NCBI RefSeq assembly: GCF_016860525.1
Contig: NZ_BNEA01000001.1
Location: forward strand, 1,133,501-1,197,500
DNA length: 64,000 nucleotides
Source: Streptomyces rubradiris
GTDB taxonomy: Bacteria > Actinomycetota > Actinomycetes > Streptomycetales > Streptomycetaceae
Reading direction: 5' to 3'
This document shows positions 7,208-18,444 of this stretch, in pieces. A program made the position numbers and the translations under genes. Positions within the stretch are counted from its first letter, which is position 1. Each line of letters opens with the position of its first letter. Below the pieces are notes generated by a model. It was not told the DNA's origin, did not search any database, and worked only from the letters and a program-made list of their open reading frames with translations.

Positions 7208-7705
7208 TCACGCCGTGGCGACGAAGGCGCCCGTCTCCTTTTCCAGGATGATCATTTCCACGCCGTCGTCGCCCTTGGCCCGGCCCACCGCCTGGTAGCC
7301 CACCTTGCGGTACAGGCGGAGGTTGCCCTCGCTGCGGTGGCCGGTGTGGAGGCGGAAGCGGGTGGCGCCGTGCCGCTCGGCCAGTGCGGCCTCGGCCGCG
7401 TGCAGCAGCCGGGCGCCGATGCCGTGGCCCTGGAGGCGGGGGTGCACGCAGAGCCTGGCGATGGCCGCCGCGCCGTCCTCGGTCACCTTGCCGCGCACCG
7501 AGCCGACGACCTCCTCGCCGAGCCGGGCGACGAAGACGCAGTCGGTGGCGACTTCCTGGCGGACGGAGTCCAGGGTCTGCACGAGCGGGTCGATGCGGTA
7601 GTTGCCGTACAGCGCGGCCTCGCTCTGGAAGCAGAGGTACTGGAGCCTGAAGATCTGCTCCGCGTCCTGCTCGGTCGCCGCCGAGATGGTCACGCTCATG
7701 CCCAT
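7208..7705 (-). CDS. GNAT N-acetyltransferase
   Basis: 165 residues from ATG 7705, which has GGGAGG 9 nt upstream; the longer frame to 7726 has none. The domain is a classic GNAT (PF00583): ISAATEQDAEQIFRLQ at the start, VGSVRGKVTEDGAAAIARLC then VHPRLQGHGIGARLLHAAE, the Q/RxxGxG/A acetyl-CoA loop, and NLRLYRKVGYQAV at the end. It acetylates an unknown amine substrate. It converges on the membrane-protein pair and its 5' side faces the sigma-like gene. Confidence 0.88.
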   Translation of the reverse strand: MGMSVTISAATEQDAEQIFRLQYLCFQSEAALYGNYRIDPLVQTLDSVRQEVATDCVFVARLGEEVVGSVRGKVTEDGAAAIARLCVHPRLQGHGIGARLLHAAEAALAERHGATRFRLHTGHRSEGNLRLYRKVGYQAVGRAKGDDGVEMIILEKETGAFVATA

Positions 7706-7750
7706 GTGCGCACGCCTCCCGCTCACCTGATCACCTGTCGTCCCCCACTC

Positions 7751-8257
7751 CTATCCCCGCGCTCCGCGCGTCGCAACCTCCGGTGTGAGCAATCTCCGCA
7801 GACAACCGAGACATCTGGAACGTTCCGGTCCCAGACTGCCCTGTGAGATACCCAACTCGCCCGCGATTTCCCGGTAGGTGAGGTCCTGCGGCGAGAGCAG
7901 CGCCTCCATCAGGCGCGGGCAGCGTCCGGGCAGCCGGCGGACCGCCTGGCGCAGGGCGCGGTGGCGGGCGGCGGTCAGGGCGTGCTGTTCGGGCCCGGGG
8001 CCGAGGACGTCGGGGGGTTCGCCGTCGTACGGCCGCTCCCGCCAGGTGGCGTGCCGGGAGCGGCGGGCCTCGGCGCGGACGGCCTCGCGCAGCCAGCCGG
8101 GCGGGTCCGGCGGCGGCCCGTCGCTCCGCAGCCGCTCCAGCAGCCGGAGCCAGACGGCCTGCTCCAGATCGCCCGGCTCGCTTCCGGAGGCATATGCCTC
8201 GGCGGAGGCCTCGGCGGCCAGCAGCGGGCGCAGGGCGGCTACCAGGTCGTGGGTCAT
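7751..8257 (-). CDS. Sigma-70-family (ECF-like) regulator
   Basis: 168 residues from ATG 8257, with no obvious Shine-Dalgarno. The N-terminal part (LEQAVWLRLLERLRSDG, WLREAVRAEARRSR) looks like a sigma region 2 remnant; residues ~115-155 (LRQAVRRLPGRCPRLMEALL then LTYREIAGELGISQGSLGPERSRCLGCLRRLL) are region 4 with a helix-turn-helix for the -35 element. It is shorter than typical ECF factors and region 2 is weakly conserved, so it may act as a transcription regulator rather than a full sigma factor. It is downstream of the phosphodiesterase gene, beyond a strong hairpin. Confidence 0.75.
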   Translation of the reverse strand: MTHDLVAALRPLLAAEASAEAYASGSEPGDLEQAVWLRLLERLRSDGPPPDPPGWLREAVRAEARRSRHATWRERPYDGEPPDVLGPGPEQHALTAARHRALRQAVRRLPGRCPRLMEALLSPQDLTYREIAGELGISQGSLGPERSRCLGCLRRLLTPEVATRGARG

Positions 8258-8271
8258 ATGCGGAACGACGA

Positions 8272-8301
8272 GCCGCCCCGGCGGCGGGTTGCCGGGGCGG
8301 C
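8272..8301 (-). terminator. Terminator after the glycerophosphodiesterase gene
   Basis: GCCGCCCCGGC (8272-8282) and GCCGGGGCGGC (8291-8301) form a perfect 11-bp stem with an 8-nt loop, 48 nt past the stop of the phosphodiesterase gene. Confidence 0.7.
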
Positions 8302-8349
8302 GCACACTCACCCCGAACGGGGGGACGGCCGGTGCGGTGGTTGACGGCG

Positions 8350-9525
8350 TCAGCCGGCCAGGAAGTCGGCGCGGGCGAGCAGTCCGGTGTCGGGGTTGTC
8401 GGTGAAGACGCCGTCGATGCCGGTCGCGAAGTACGTCCGGAAGGCACCGAGGGCATCGCCGTAGCCGTCGGCCGCGCCGCCCCTGCGGTACTCGGCGGGC
8501 AGGAAGGGGTTCTCGTTGCGCAGGGTGTAGGGGTGCACGACCAGTCCCACCCGGTGCGCGTCGGAGACCAGCGTGGTGGGCTCGGCCAGGGTGCCGTCCG
8601 CCTTCTTCGGGATGACCAGGTCCACGGTGGGGCCGATGCCCTGCGCGTAGCCGGCGATCTCCCGCAGGCCCTTGGGGGTGACGAGGTCGGCGACCGTGCG
8701 CGGGTCGTTCGCCGCCACGAAGTCGTAGGGCCGGCTGTTCGCCGAGGAGAGCAGGACGACCAGGGGGTTGTCGACCAGCCGGTTCAGCCGCTGGATGCTG
8801 GTCGGTTCGAAGGACTGGATGACGACCGGGGAGTGCCGGCCGTCCTTGCCGTACTTGCGCAGCAGCTTGGCCACCCGCTCCTCCAGGCCGAGGCCGAGCT
8901 CGCGGAAGTAGGTGGGGTGCTTGGTCTCCGGGTAGATCCAGACCTGCCGGCCGCGCCTGCGGGTCTGCTCGTCCTGCCACTTCAGGACCTCTTCGAAGGT
9001 GGGGATCTCCCAGCGGCCGTCGTAGAGGGTGTTGTGCGGCCGGTTGGCCGGGACGCGTTCGACGGCGCGCAGCGTCTTCAGCTCGGCGAGGGTGAAGTCC
9101 TCGGTGAACCAGCCGGTCGTGGGGACGCCGTCGAGCACCTTGGTGGTCCTGCGGCCGGCAAACTCCGGGTGGGCGGCGACGTCCGTGGTGCCGCCGATCT
9201 CCGGCTCGTGCCGGCACACCAGGTGGCCGTCCTTGGTCGGCACCAGGTCGCCGGCCTCGACCACGTCGGCGCCCAGGTCCAGCGCGAGGTCGTAGGAGCC
9301 GAAGGTGTGCTCGGGCCGGTAGCCGCTGGCTCCCCGGTGGGCGATGACCGTGGGCACCGGCAGGCCCTTCAGCCCGCGGCCCGGGCGTCCGGCCGGGCGG
9401 GTCGCGTCGGCCCGGGCGGTTCCGGGCAGTCCGAGGACCGCTCCGCCCGCGCCGAGCACCGCGGCGCCGAGCAGTGCCCGCCGTCCCGTCGCCTGCGTCT
9501 GCCCGTTGTCCTGGTCGCCGCCCAT
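8350..9525 (-). CDS. glpQ: Exported glycerophosphodiester phosphodiesterase
   Basis: 391 residues from ATG 9525 with GGAGGGCG 6 nt upstream (a longer frame to 9699 is not supported). A Tat-type signal (GRRALLGAAVLGAGG) precedes the GDPD domain: VIAHRGASGYRPEHT holds the catalytic HR and His, then PTKDGHLVCRHE, ETKHPTYFRELGLGLE and a C-terminal GIDGVFTDNPD. It releases glycerol-3-phosphate from glycerophosphodiesters outside the cell, feeding phosphate and glycerol uptake. The metal-binding E-x-D motif of the family reads EAGD here, one residue longer than the usual spacing. Likely counterpart of S. coelicolor glpQ1. Confidence 0.9.
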   Translation of the reverse strand: MGGDQDNGQTQATGRRALLGAAVLGAGGAVLGLPGTARADATRPAGRPGRGLKGLPVPTVIAHRGASGYRPEHTFGSYDLALDLGADVVEAGDLVPTKDGHLVCRHEPEIGGTTDVAAHPEFAGRRTTKVLDGVPTTGWFTEDFTLAELKTLRAVERVPANRPHNTLYDGRWEIPTFEEVLKWQDEQTRRRGRQVWIYPETKHPTYFRELGLGLEERVAKLLRKYGKDGRHSPVVIQSFEPTSIQRLNRLVDNPLVVLLSSANSRPYDFVAANDPRTVADLVTPKGLREIAGYAQGIGPTVDLVIPKKADGTLAEPTTLVSDAHRVGLVVHPYTLRNENPFLPAEYRRGGAADGYGDALGAFRTYFATGIDGVFTDNPDTGLLARADFLAG

Positions 9526-9874
9526 GAGCGCCCTCCTGCCGTTCGCTTCTGCCGGTGCGCGCCGATCGTAGGGGCGTACACATGACCGAAGGGAGGCCCT
9601 CGTTCGAACACCGGGGTGCCGTCGGGTGTCCGGCGGGCGGTGGAGGGTGACGGGGCGTCGGCCGGGGGGCGGGACCCGGGCCGGCGCGATGTCCGTCACA
9701 CGCGCACAAGGCCGTTACCCGCCGTCCGGCCCGCGCCACCCCAGGTGAACGCGTGTCAATAGTTGGTAAGACCTCGGCGAAGCGGACGCCTCCGATGTGC
9801 GCGCGGGCGTGCCCCGCGAGTAATGTCCTCACCTGCACAGACTCATATCGCCCCCCTTGACATCGGAGGACCCG

Positions 9875-10546
9875 TTGTCCCGCTTCGCGCTCATCAAGGC
9901 AGTGCTCGGACCGATCATGCGCCTGATGTTCCGCCCCCAGGTGGAGGGCGCGGAGCACATCCCGGGGGACGGCCCGGTGATTCTGGCCGGTAATCACCTC
10001 ACCTTCATCGACTCGATCGTGCTGCCGCTGGTCACCAAGCGGCAGGTGCACTTCATCGGCAAGGACGAGTACGTCACCGGCAAGGGCTTCAAGGGGCGGC
10101 TGATGGCCTGGTTCTTCACCGGCGTCGGCATGATCCCGGTGGACCGGGACGGGGCGAACGGCGGTGTGGCGGCGCTGATGACCGGGCGCCGCGTCCTGGA
10201 GGAGGGCCGGGTCTTCGGGATCTACCCGGAGGGCACCCGCTCGCCCGACGGGCGGCTGTACCGGGGCCGCACCGGCATCGCCCGGCTGACCCTGATGACC
10301 GGAGCGCCGGTGGTGCCGTTCGCCATGATCGGCACCGACAAGCTCCAGCCGAGCGGCAAGGGCCTCCCGCGGCCGGGCCGGGTCACCGTGCGGTTCGGCG
10401 AGGCCATGGAGTTCTCGCGCTACGACGGCATGGACCGGGACCGCTACGTCCTGCGGGCGGTGACGGACTCGGTGATGACCGAGGTGATGCGGCTGTCCGG
10501 GCAGGAGTACGTGGACATGTACGCCACCAAGGCGAAGGCCGCCTGA
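9875..10546 (+). CDS. PlsC-type 1-acyl-sn-glycerol-3-phosphate acyltransferase
   Basis: 223 residues. The start is TTG 9875, with GGAGGA 4 nt upstream; a further in-frame TTG at 9857 lacks a site. The acyltransferase motifs are in order: NHLTFID (HX4D catalytic pair, ~residue 42), GKDEYVTGKGFKGRLM, GMIPVDRDG, FGIYPEGTRSPDG (glycerophosphate-binding EGTR) and VVPFAMIGTDK. It transfers an acyl chain to lysophosphatidate or a similar lipid in phospholipid synthesis at the membrane. Streptomyces carries several such paralogues and this one is not tied to other lipid genes. Confidence 0.9.
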   Translation: MSRFALIKAVLGPIMRLMFRPQVEGAEHIPGDGPVILAGNHLTFIDSIVLPLVTKRQVHFIGKDEYVTGKGFKGRLMAWFFTGVGMIPVDRDGANGGVAALMTGRRVLEEGRVFGIYPEGTRSPDGRLYRGRTGIARLTLMTGAPVVPFAMIGTDKLQPSGKGLPRPGRVTVRFGEAMEFSRYDGMDRDRYVLRAVTDSVMTEVMRLSGQEYVDMYATKAKAA

Positions 10547-10554
10547 GCCCCCCG

Positions 10555-10580
10555 GGGCGAGCGCGTACCGCCCCTCGCCC
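10555..10580 (+). terminator. Hairpin after the acyltransferase gene
   Basis: GGGCGAG (10555-10561) and CTCGCCC (10574-10580) form a 7-bp stem, 8 nt past the stop. No T tract. Confidence 0.5.
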
Positions 10581-10651
10581 TCCGCCTGCCGGTGGAATCT
10601 GCCCCCGACACATAGGGCATTCGGCCGCATTACCGGGCCACCTGACCACCC

Positions 10652-10674
10652 AACATGTCTTATTTAGACATGTT
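10652..10674. promoter_or_regulatory. Perfect inverted repeat over the multicopper oxidase start
   Basis: AACATGTCT (10652-10660) and AGACATGTT (10666-10674) are a perfect 9-bp inverted repeat with spacer TATTT. The right arm contains the ATG at 10670, and the left arm an in-frame ATG at 10655. The stretch is strikingly AT-rich. It could be a repressor operator or an RNA hairpin that hides the start codon. Confidence 0.6.
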
Positions 10675-12277
10675 CACACCTTCTCGGCGTACCCTGCTCC
10701 GCACCCCCCTCGCCGCCGCCGGCGCGGGATTCCTGGCAGCCTGCACCAGTTCCGGCCCGGAGTCCGGCTCCGGACCCGAACATCCCGGCGGCGGGGAGAG
10801 GTTCGTCCCGGCCGGGCCCCGAGGCTACGTCAATCCCTCGGATCCGGAGGTGCTGGCCGCCGAACGCAGACGCGGGGCCGGCCGCGAGCGCGTCCTGCGG
10901 TTCACCGCGGCGGAGACCGAGCTGGACATCGGCGGACGCTCCGTCCGTACCTGGGCGTACAACGAGGAGGTGCCGGGCCCCCTGGTGCGGGTCACCGCCG
11001 GGGACGTGCTCGACCTGACACTGGCCAACCGGCTGCCCGAGACCACCACCCTGCACTCCCACGGGGTGCGGCTGCGCTGCGACATGGACGGCGTCCCCGA
11101 CCTGACCCAGCGCGCCATCCACCCGGACACCGACTTCCGCTACCGCTTCACCGTCGCGCACCCGGGAACGTACCTGCTGCACTCCCACGTCGGGATGCAG
11201 CCCGACCGGGCCCTGTACGCGCCGCTCGTCGTGGAGGACCCCAGGGAACCCCTCTCCTACGACAAGGAGTGGGTCCTGGTCCTGGACGACTGGCTCGACG
11301 GTGTGGAGGGCTCCACCCCCGAGAACGTCCTGGAACAGCTCAAGCCCGGCGGCGCCATGGACATGGGAGGCATGGCCATGGGCCCCGGCCACCCGACGAA
11401 GGGGCACCCGAAGCCGTCCAAGAAGCCCACCGGCCCCAACCGGGTGCTGCACAAGTCCCACAGCCGCATGCTCAACGGGGAGGGCGGCAGCGTCGCCTAC
11501 CCGCACTACCTCATCAACGGCCGGCTGCCCGACGCGCCGTCGGTGTTCCGCTGCCGCCCCGGCGAGCGGGTGCGGCTGCGCATCATCAACGCCGGTTCCG
11601 AGACCGCCTTCCGGGTGGCGCTGGGCGACCACAAGATGACCGTCACGCACACCGACGGCTACCCGGTGCGGCACAAGGAGACCGACGCGCTCCTCGTCGG
11701 CATGGCGGAGCGGTACGACGTGCTGATCACCGCCCGGGACGGCATGTTCCCGCTGGTCGCCCTCCCCGAGGGCAAGAAGGGCAGGGCCCTCGCCGTCCTG
11801 CACACCGGCAAGACGCGCAAGTCCCCGCCCGCCGGCGAGGTCCGCCCGCGGGAGATCGACGGCAACACCGTCCCCGCGCGCCGGCTGCTGCCCCACGAGT
11901 CCGTGGCCCTGGACGACCGGAAGCCGGACCGCGAGGTGCGCATCCGGATCACCGGGACGATGGCGAAGTTCGACTGGGGGTTCGACCACAGGACCTACAC
12001 CCCGCAGCAGCGCCACCCGGTCCGTGCCGGTGAGCGGGTGCGGCTCACCCTCATCAACGCCACCGACATGTGGCACCCGATGCACCTGCACGGGCACACC
12101 TTCGCGGTGACCGGGCTGGACTCCGCGGGCGCGCGCAAGGACACCGCGCTGGTGCTGCCGCACCGCAAGCTGGTGCTCGACTTCGACGCCGACAACCCGG
12201 GGCTGTGGATGCTGCACTGCCACAACCAGTACCACTCGGAGAGCGGGATGATGACGGTCCTCGGCTACAAGAAGTGA
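10670..12277 (+). CDS. Multicopper oxidase, exported, putative lipoprotein
   Basis: 535 residues from ATG 10670 (ATG 10655 is also in frame). The N-terminus SRRTLLRTPLAAAGAGFLAAC combines a twin-arginine motif and a lipobox-like LAAC. Copper-site motifs are in order: THSLHSHGVRLRC-type HSHG near residue 125, LLHSHVGMQ, then at the C-terminus HPMHLHGH and LHCHNQYHSESGMM (types 1-3 copper ligands, Met axial). A Met-rich insert (MDMGGMAMGPGH, ~residue 230) resembles copper-binding loops of CueO-like cuprous oxidases. Probable role: oxidation of Cu(I) or phenolics at the cell surface. Three cupredoxin domains by length, unlike the two-domain laccase SLAC. Confidence 0.88.
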   Translation: MFTPSRRTLLRTPLAAAGAGFLAACTSSGPESGSGPEHPGGGERFVPAGPRGYVNPSDPEVLAAERRRGAGRERVLRFTAAETELDIGGRSVRTWAYNEEVPGPLVRVTAGDVLDLTLANRLPETTTLHSHGVRLRCDMDGVPDLTQRAIHPDTDFRYRFTVAHPGTYLLHSHVGMQPDRALYAPLVVEDPREPLSYDKEWVLVLDDWLDGVEGSTPENVLEQLKPGGAMDMGGMAMGPGHPTKGHPKPSKKPTGPNRVLHKSHSRMLNGEGGSVAYPHYLINGRLPDAPSVFRCRPGERVRLRIINAGSETAFRVALGDHKMTVTHTDGYPVRHKETDALLVGMAERYDVLITARDGMFPLVALPEGKKGRALAVLHTGKTRKSPPAGEVRPREIDGNTVPARRLLPHESVALDDRKPDREVRIRITGTMAKFDWGFDHRTYTPQQRHPVRAGERVRLTLINATDMWHPMHLHGHTFAVTGLDSAGARKDTALVLPHRKLVLDFDADNPGLWMLHCHNQYHSESGMMTVLGYKK

Positions 12278-12302
12278 GGGCGGCGCGGCCGGCGCGCTCG
12301 GC

Positions 12303-13829
12303 TCACCCGGCGTCGCCGTCCAGTTTCTGGCCCCGCAGCAGGAACCACGCCACCGCCGACGCCGTCAGCAGGACCGCCGCGCCCGCCGCCGAGGCCAGGT
12401 GGAGGCCGTGGACGAAGGACTCGCGGGCCGCGCCGAGCAGCCCCTCGGCCTGGTGCGGGGGCAGGAGCGCGGCGGCCTGCACCGCGGCGCCCAGCGACTC
12501 GTGGGCCCCGGCCGGGGTGCCGGCCGGGCCCGCGAAGTCGCGGTAGACGCCGGTCACGATGGAGCCCAGCAGGGCGATGCCGAGGGCGGCGCCCAGTTCG
12601 TACGCCGTCTCGGAGACCGCCGAGGCCGCGCCCGCCTGGTCCTTCGGGACGCTGGAGAGGATGACGTCGGCGGTCACCGTGAAGGAGAGGCCCGCGCCGA
12701 CGCCGACCACCAGCAGGGCGGCGCCGAGGACGGGATAGCCGGTGGTCTGGCCGATCATGGTCAGTGCCGCCAGGGCGACGCCGACCGCGGCGAGGCCGCC
12801 CGCGACGACCGCGCGGACCGAGAAGCGCCGGGCCGCGCGGCCCGCGACCAGACCGGCCGCCACCGCGCCCACCGCTGCGGGCAGTTCGGCCAGGCCCGCC
12901 TCGAACGGGTGCCGGTCCTGGACGAGTTGCAGGAACTGGGAGAGGAAGAACACCAGGCCGGACATGCCGAGGACGGTCAGCAGGTCGGCGAGGACCGCGC
13001 CGCTGAAGCCGCGCCGCCGGAACAGCCGCATGTCCAGCAGCGGCACCGGCATGGTCAGCTGGCGGTGGACGAAGCCGTACAGCGCCGCCGCGCCCAGCAG
13101 GCCGGCACCGAGGGCCGGCCAGGAGAAGCCGTGCGCCGCCGCCTCCTTGACGGCGTAGACGAGGCCGATCATGCCGGCCAGCGACAGCAGCACGCTGGTC
13201 AGGTCCCACGGCCCCGGGCGCGGGTTGCGGGACTCGGGCAGGGTGCGCACGCCGACCAGCACCAGGACGGCCATCACCGGCAGGTTGATCAGGAAGACCG
13301 AGCCCCACCAGAAGTGTTCCAGGAGGAATCCGCCGGCGATCGGGCCGACGGCCATGCCGGCGGAGGCGGTGGCGCCCCAGATGCCGACGGCCAGGCTGCG
13401 TTCGCGCGGGTCGTGGAAGATGTTGCGGATCAGGGCCAGTGTGGCGGGCATCAGGGTCGCGCCCGCGACGCCGAGCAGCGCCCGGGCCAGGATCATCAGC
13501 TCGGGCGTCGTGGCGTAGGCGTTGAGCACGGACAGCGCGCCGAACGCGGTGGCACCGACCAGCAGGATCCGCTTGCGGCCGATGCGGTCGCCGAGGCTGC
13601 CCATGGAGACGAGCAGACCGGCGATGACGAAGGAGTAGACGTCGCCGATCCACAGCAGCTGGGTGCCGGAGGGGTGGAGGTCTTCGCTGATGTAGGGGGT
13701 CGCCAGGCCGAGGACGGTGGCGTCGACGGCCACCAGCAGCACGGCCAGGACGAGGACGGACAGCGCCAGCCAGCGGCCCGGGCGCTTCACCGCCTCGGTC
13801 GTCCGGTCCGGCCGCAGGGTGCTGGTCAT
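12303..13829 (-). CDS. MFS multidrug efflux transporter (DHA2/QacA type)
   Basis: 508 residues from ATG 13829 (GAGAGGAAC just upstream; the frame continues upstream as shadow of the regulator). About 14 membrane helices. Motifs: LLVAVDATVLGLATPYI (helix 1, motif D1 with acidic residue), GDRIGRKRILLVG (motif A loop 2-3), ARALLGVAGATLMPATLALI and GIWGATASAGMAVGPIAGG (motif C of drug/H+ antiporters). It exports a toxic hydrophobic compound in exchange for protons. Its start overlaps the TetR stop as ATGA, so it is cotranscribed with and controlled by that regulator. Confidence 0.9.
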   Translation of the reverse strand: MTSTLRPDRTTEAVKRPGRWLALSVLVLAVLLVAVDATVLGLATPYISEDLHPSGTQLLWIGDVYSFVIAGLLVSMGSLGDRIGRKRILLVGATAFGALSVLNAYATTPELMILARALLGVAGATLMPATLALIRNIFHDPRERSLAVGIWGATASAGMAVGPIAGGFLLEHFWWGSVFLINLPVMAVLVLVGVRTLPESRNPRPGPWDLTSVLLSLAGMIGLVYAVKEAAAHGFSWPALGAGLLGAAALYGFVHRQLTMPVPLLDMRLFRRRGFSGAVLADLLTVLGMSGLVFFLSQFLQLVQDRHPFEAGLAELPAAVGAVAAGLVAGRAARRFSVRAVVAGGLAAVGVALAALTMIGQTTGYPVLGAALLVVGVGAGLSFTVTADVILSSVPKDQAGAASAVSETAYELGAALGIALLGSIVTGVYRDFAGPAGTPAGAHESLGAAVQAAALLPPHQAEGLLGAARESFVHGLHLASAAGAAVLLTASAVAWFLLRGQKLDGDAG

Positions 13830-14377
13830 GGTTCCTCTCTTCGCAGTGCGCCGCCGAGCAACAGCTCGGCGATCATGGTCGGGAAGTCCCGGGAGGCCAC
13901 CCGGCCGTCCAGGGTGGCCCAGGCGCACGAGGCGATGAGCCCGTACAGCGCCTCGGTGAGCCAGACCGGGCTGAGATCGATACGGAATGCGCCGGCGCGC
14001 TGACCGCGCTGGAACAGGGCGCTGATCCGGGCGTCCAGGCGCTGCCAGCCCTCGTTCAGCCCGTCGCCCTCCCACAGCTGGTTCTCGCCGTAGAGGAACG
14101 ACAGCAGTCCGGCGGCCGGCTGGATCTCGCGGACCAGCCGGCGGACGGCCTCGGCCGCGGGACCTTCTTCCAGCCGGGCGCGGTCCAGCGCGGCCTCGCA
14201 TTCGGCGATGCCGAGCTGTTCCAGGGCCCTGACGAGGGCGTCGCGGCCGGCGAAGTGGCGGTGCAGCGTGGCCCGGCTGATCCCGGCGGCCTTGGCGACC
14301 TCGTCCATGGTCGCGGTGGATTTGCGGGTCAGCAGGGCGGCTGCGCTGCGCAGCACGTGGTCACGGTCGATGGCCAT
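13826..14377 (-). CDS. TetR-family repressor of the adjacent efflux pump
   Basis: 183 residues from ATG 14377. The N-terminal helix-turn-helix is ATMDEVAKAAGISRATLHRHFAGRDALV (residues ~23-50), followed by a variable ligand-binding domain with aromatic residues (WEGDGLNEGWQRL) typical of drug sensors. First gene of a two-gene operon; translation of the pump is coupled through ATGA. A near-perfect inverted repeat 14 nt upstream is the obvious operator, so it should repress its own operon and release on drug binding. Confidence 0.88.
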   Translation of the reverse strand: MAIDRDHVLRSAAALLTRKSTATMDEVAKAAGISRATLHRHFAGRDALVRALEQLGIAECEAALDRARLEEGPAAEAVRRLVREIQPAAGLLSFLYGENQLWEGDGLNEGWQRLDARISALFQRGQRAGAFRIDLSPVWLTEALYGLIASCAWATLDGRVASRDFPTMIAELLLGGALRREEP

Positions 14378-14390
14378 GAGACAAGAGTAG

Positions 14391-14421
14391 CCCAGATGAG
14401 ACGTTGATGTCTCATCCTGGG
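14391..14421. promoter_or_regulatory. Probable TetR operator
   Basis: ATGAGAC (14396-14402) and GTCTCAT (14409-14415) flank GTTGAT; the repeat extends outward to CCCAG/CTGGG with one extra base on the right. Symmetry and position 14 nt before the TetR start fit autoregulation. A further ATGAGAC half-site overlaps the start codon. Confidence 0.65.
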
Positions 14422-14460
14422 CACGCGTGGCTCATTTTCCCAGCTCGTAGCGGGTGTGTG

Positions 14461-15432
14461 TCAGTGCCAGGGCAGCTGCCGGCGCCGCTCCCAGTAGGCG
14501 TGCGGCTCCTCCCGCAGCACGGCGAGACGGGCCAGCCGGTCCGGGTCCAGGTCGACGGCGGGGGCGCGCAGATTCGACAGCAGCTGGGGGACGGTCGCCG
14601 CGCCGGAGAGGACCACGCCCGCCCAGGGCCGGCGCAGGATCCAGCCGAGGGCGACCGCGTCACAGCCGAGCCCGGTGGCGGCGGCCACGGCCTTGAGGGC
14701 GTCCGGGGCGTGCGGACCGGCCAGCCGGCCGTTCGCCATGCCCTCCTTGACGATCACGGTGAGCCCGGCGTCGTGCGCCTCGGCGAGGGCGGGACCGGCC
14801 GAGGTCTCCAGGAGGTTGTACGTCGACTGGACGGTACGGAAGAGAGGCTCGCCGCCGACCGTGACGGCGAGGGCCGCGCGGATGGTGTCGGCCTGGGCGG
14901 GGCCGCTGGTGGAGAAGCCGAGGGTGAGGCCCCGGGCGGCCGCCTCCGCGAGCCTCGCGTGCAGGTCCTTGTCGGTCAGGGCCGGGCTGTCCGGGGTCAC
15001 CGAGTGGATCTGGTAGAGGTCGAGCCGGTCGCCGAGCAGGGCGTCGGTCTCGGCGCGCTGCCGGTCGTAGGCGGCGGTGCTGTGGTCCTTGACCTCGTGC
15101 GTCTCGGCGTCCGCCGACCAGCCGGCGGTGTAGGTGTAGCCCCATTTACTGCCGATGACCACGTCGTCGATGCCGGGGTGGGCGGCCAGCCAGTCCGCGA
15201 GGAACTCCTCGGAGCGGCCGTAGGAGCGGGCGGCGTCGACGTAGCGGACGCCCTGGGCGTAGGCGGCGTCGAGGAGTGCGTGGGTCCGGGCGCGCAGTGC
15301 CTCGACGCCGCGGTTCTCTCCGAGGTCTTCGCCACGGCCGAGGTTGATGTAGCCGGGGCGGCCGACGGCGGCGAGGCCGAGGCCGATGCGGCGGGTGGGG
15401 GTGGTCGCTGTCGCGAGGCGGGCGAAGGGCAT
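14461..15432 (-). CDS. Aldo/keto reductase family oxidoreductase
   Basis: 323 residues. The TIM-barrel aldo/keto reductase fold (PF00248) shows the catalytic tetrad: Asp and Tyr in YVDAARSYGRSEE, Lys in VIGSKWGY, His in LYQIHSVTP. The C-terminal VVLSGAATVPQLLSNL binds the NADP phosphate side. It reduces aldehydes or ketones with NADPH; the substrate is unknown. It stands alone between the efflux operon and argH, with a hairpin repeat upstream. Confidence 0.9.
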   Translation of the reverse strand: MPFARLATATTPTRRIGLGLAAVGRPGYINLGRGEDLGENRGVEALRARTHALLDAAYAQGVRYVDAARSYGRSEEFLADWLAAHPGIDDVVIGSKWGYTYTAGWSADAETHEVKDHSTAAYDRQRAETDALLGDRLDLYQIHSVTPDSPALTDKDLHARLAEAAARGLTLGFSTSGPAQADTIRAALAVTVGGEPLFRTVQSTYNLLETSAGPALAEAHDAGLTVIVKEGMANGRLAGPHAPDALKAVAAATGLGCDAVALGWILRRPWAGVVLSGAATVPQLLSNLRAPAVDLDPDRLARLAVLREEPHAYWERRRQLPWH

Positions 15433-15560
15433 CGCGGGGTCCGTTCGGTCGGTAGCGGTGGGCTTCCGGCCAACGTAACCCGCGATGACACCCCACTTGT
15501 GGAGCCGGGCGCCTGGAGAACCCGGGCGGTACCGGCTCGTCGGCGAGTGCGTGTGCGTGG

Positions 15561-15600
15561 TGGCTTGTCGCGCAGTTCCGCGCCCCTGAGGGGGCGCTCC
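15561..15600 (-). terminator. Dispersed terminator-like repeat, copy 2
   Basis: The stem is GCGCCCC (15580-15586) and GGGGCGC (15591-15597), with the upstream flank CTTGTCGCGCAGTTCC shared with copies at 7156 and 49405. It lies directly after the argH stop and probably terminates argH. Confidence 0.7.
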
Positions 15601-15601
15601 C

Positions 15602-18354
<2,753 letters not shown>

Positions 18355-18371
18355 GAGTTTTCTCCTCACAG

Positions 18372-18420
18372 TGCATTCGCTGATATGCATGAGTATGCAG
18401 GAGTCTGCATGATTCGTCAA
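18372..18420 (-). promoter_or_regulatory. argG promoter with ArgR boxes
   Basis: On the reverse strand TTGACG (18415-18420) and CATACT (18392-18397) are spaced 17 nt, a good housekeeping promoter. TGCA cores at 18372, 18386, 18396 and 18406 lie 14, 10 and 10 bp apart, on one helix face, and match the ATGCAT-rich ARG boxes known from Streptomyces. ArgR bound here would cover the -10 element. Confidence 0.75.
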
Positions 18421-18444
18421 TCAGCCCTTCGAGGGAGAAATACT

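Noticed and set aside
7751..10630. 959-residue reverse ORF
   Set aside because: Only the last 168 residues (sigma-like) are real; the rest is the shadow of the phosphodiesterase and acyltransferase genes in another frame.
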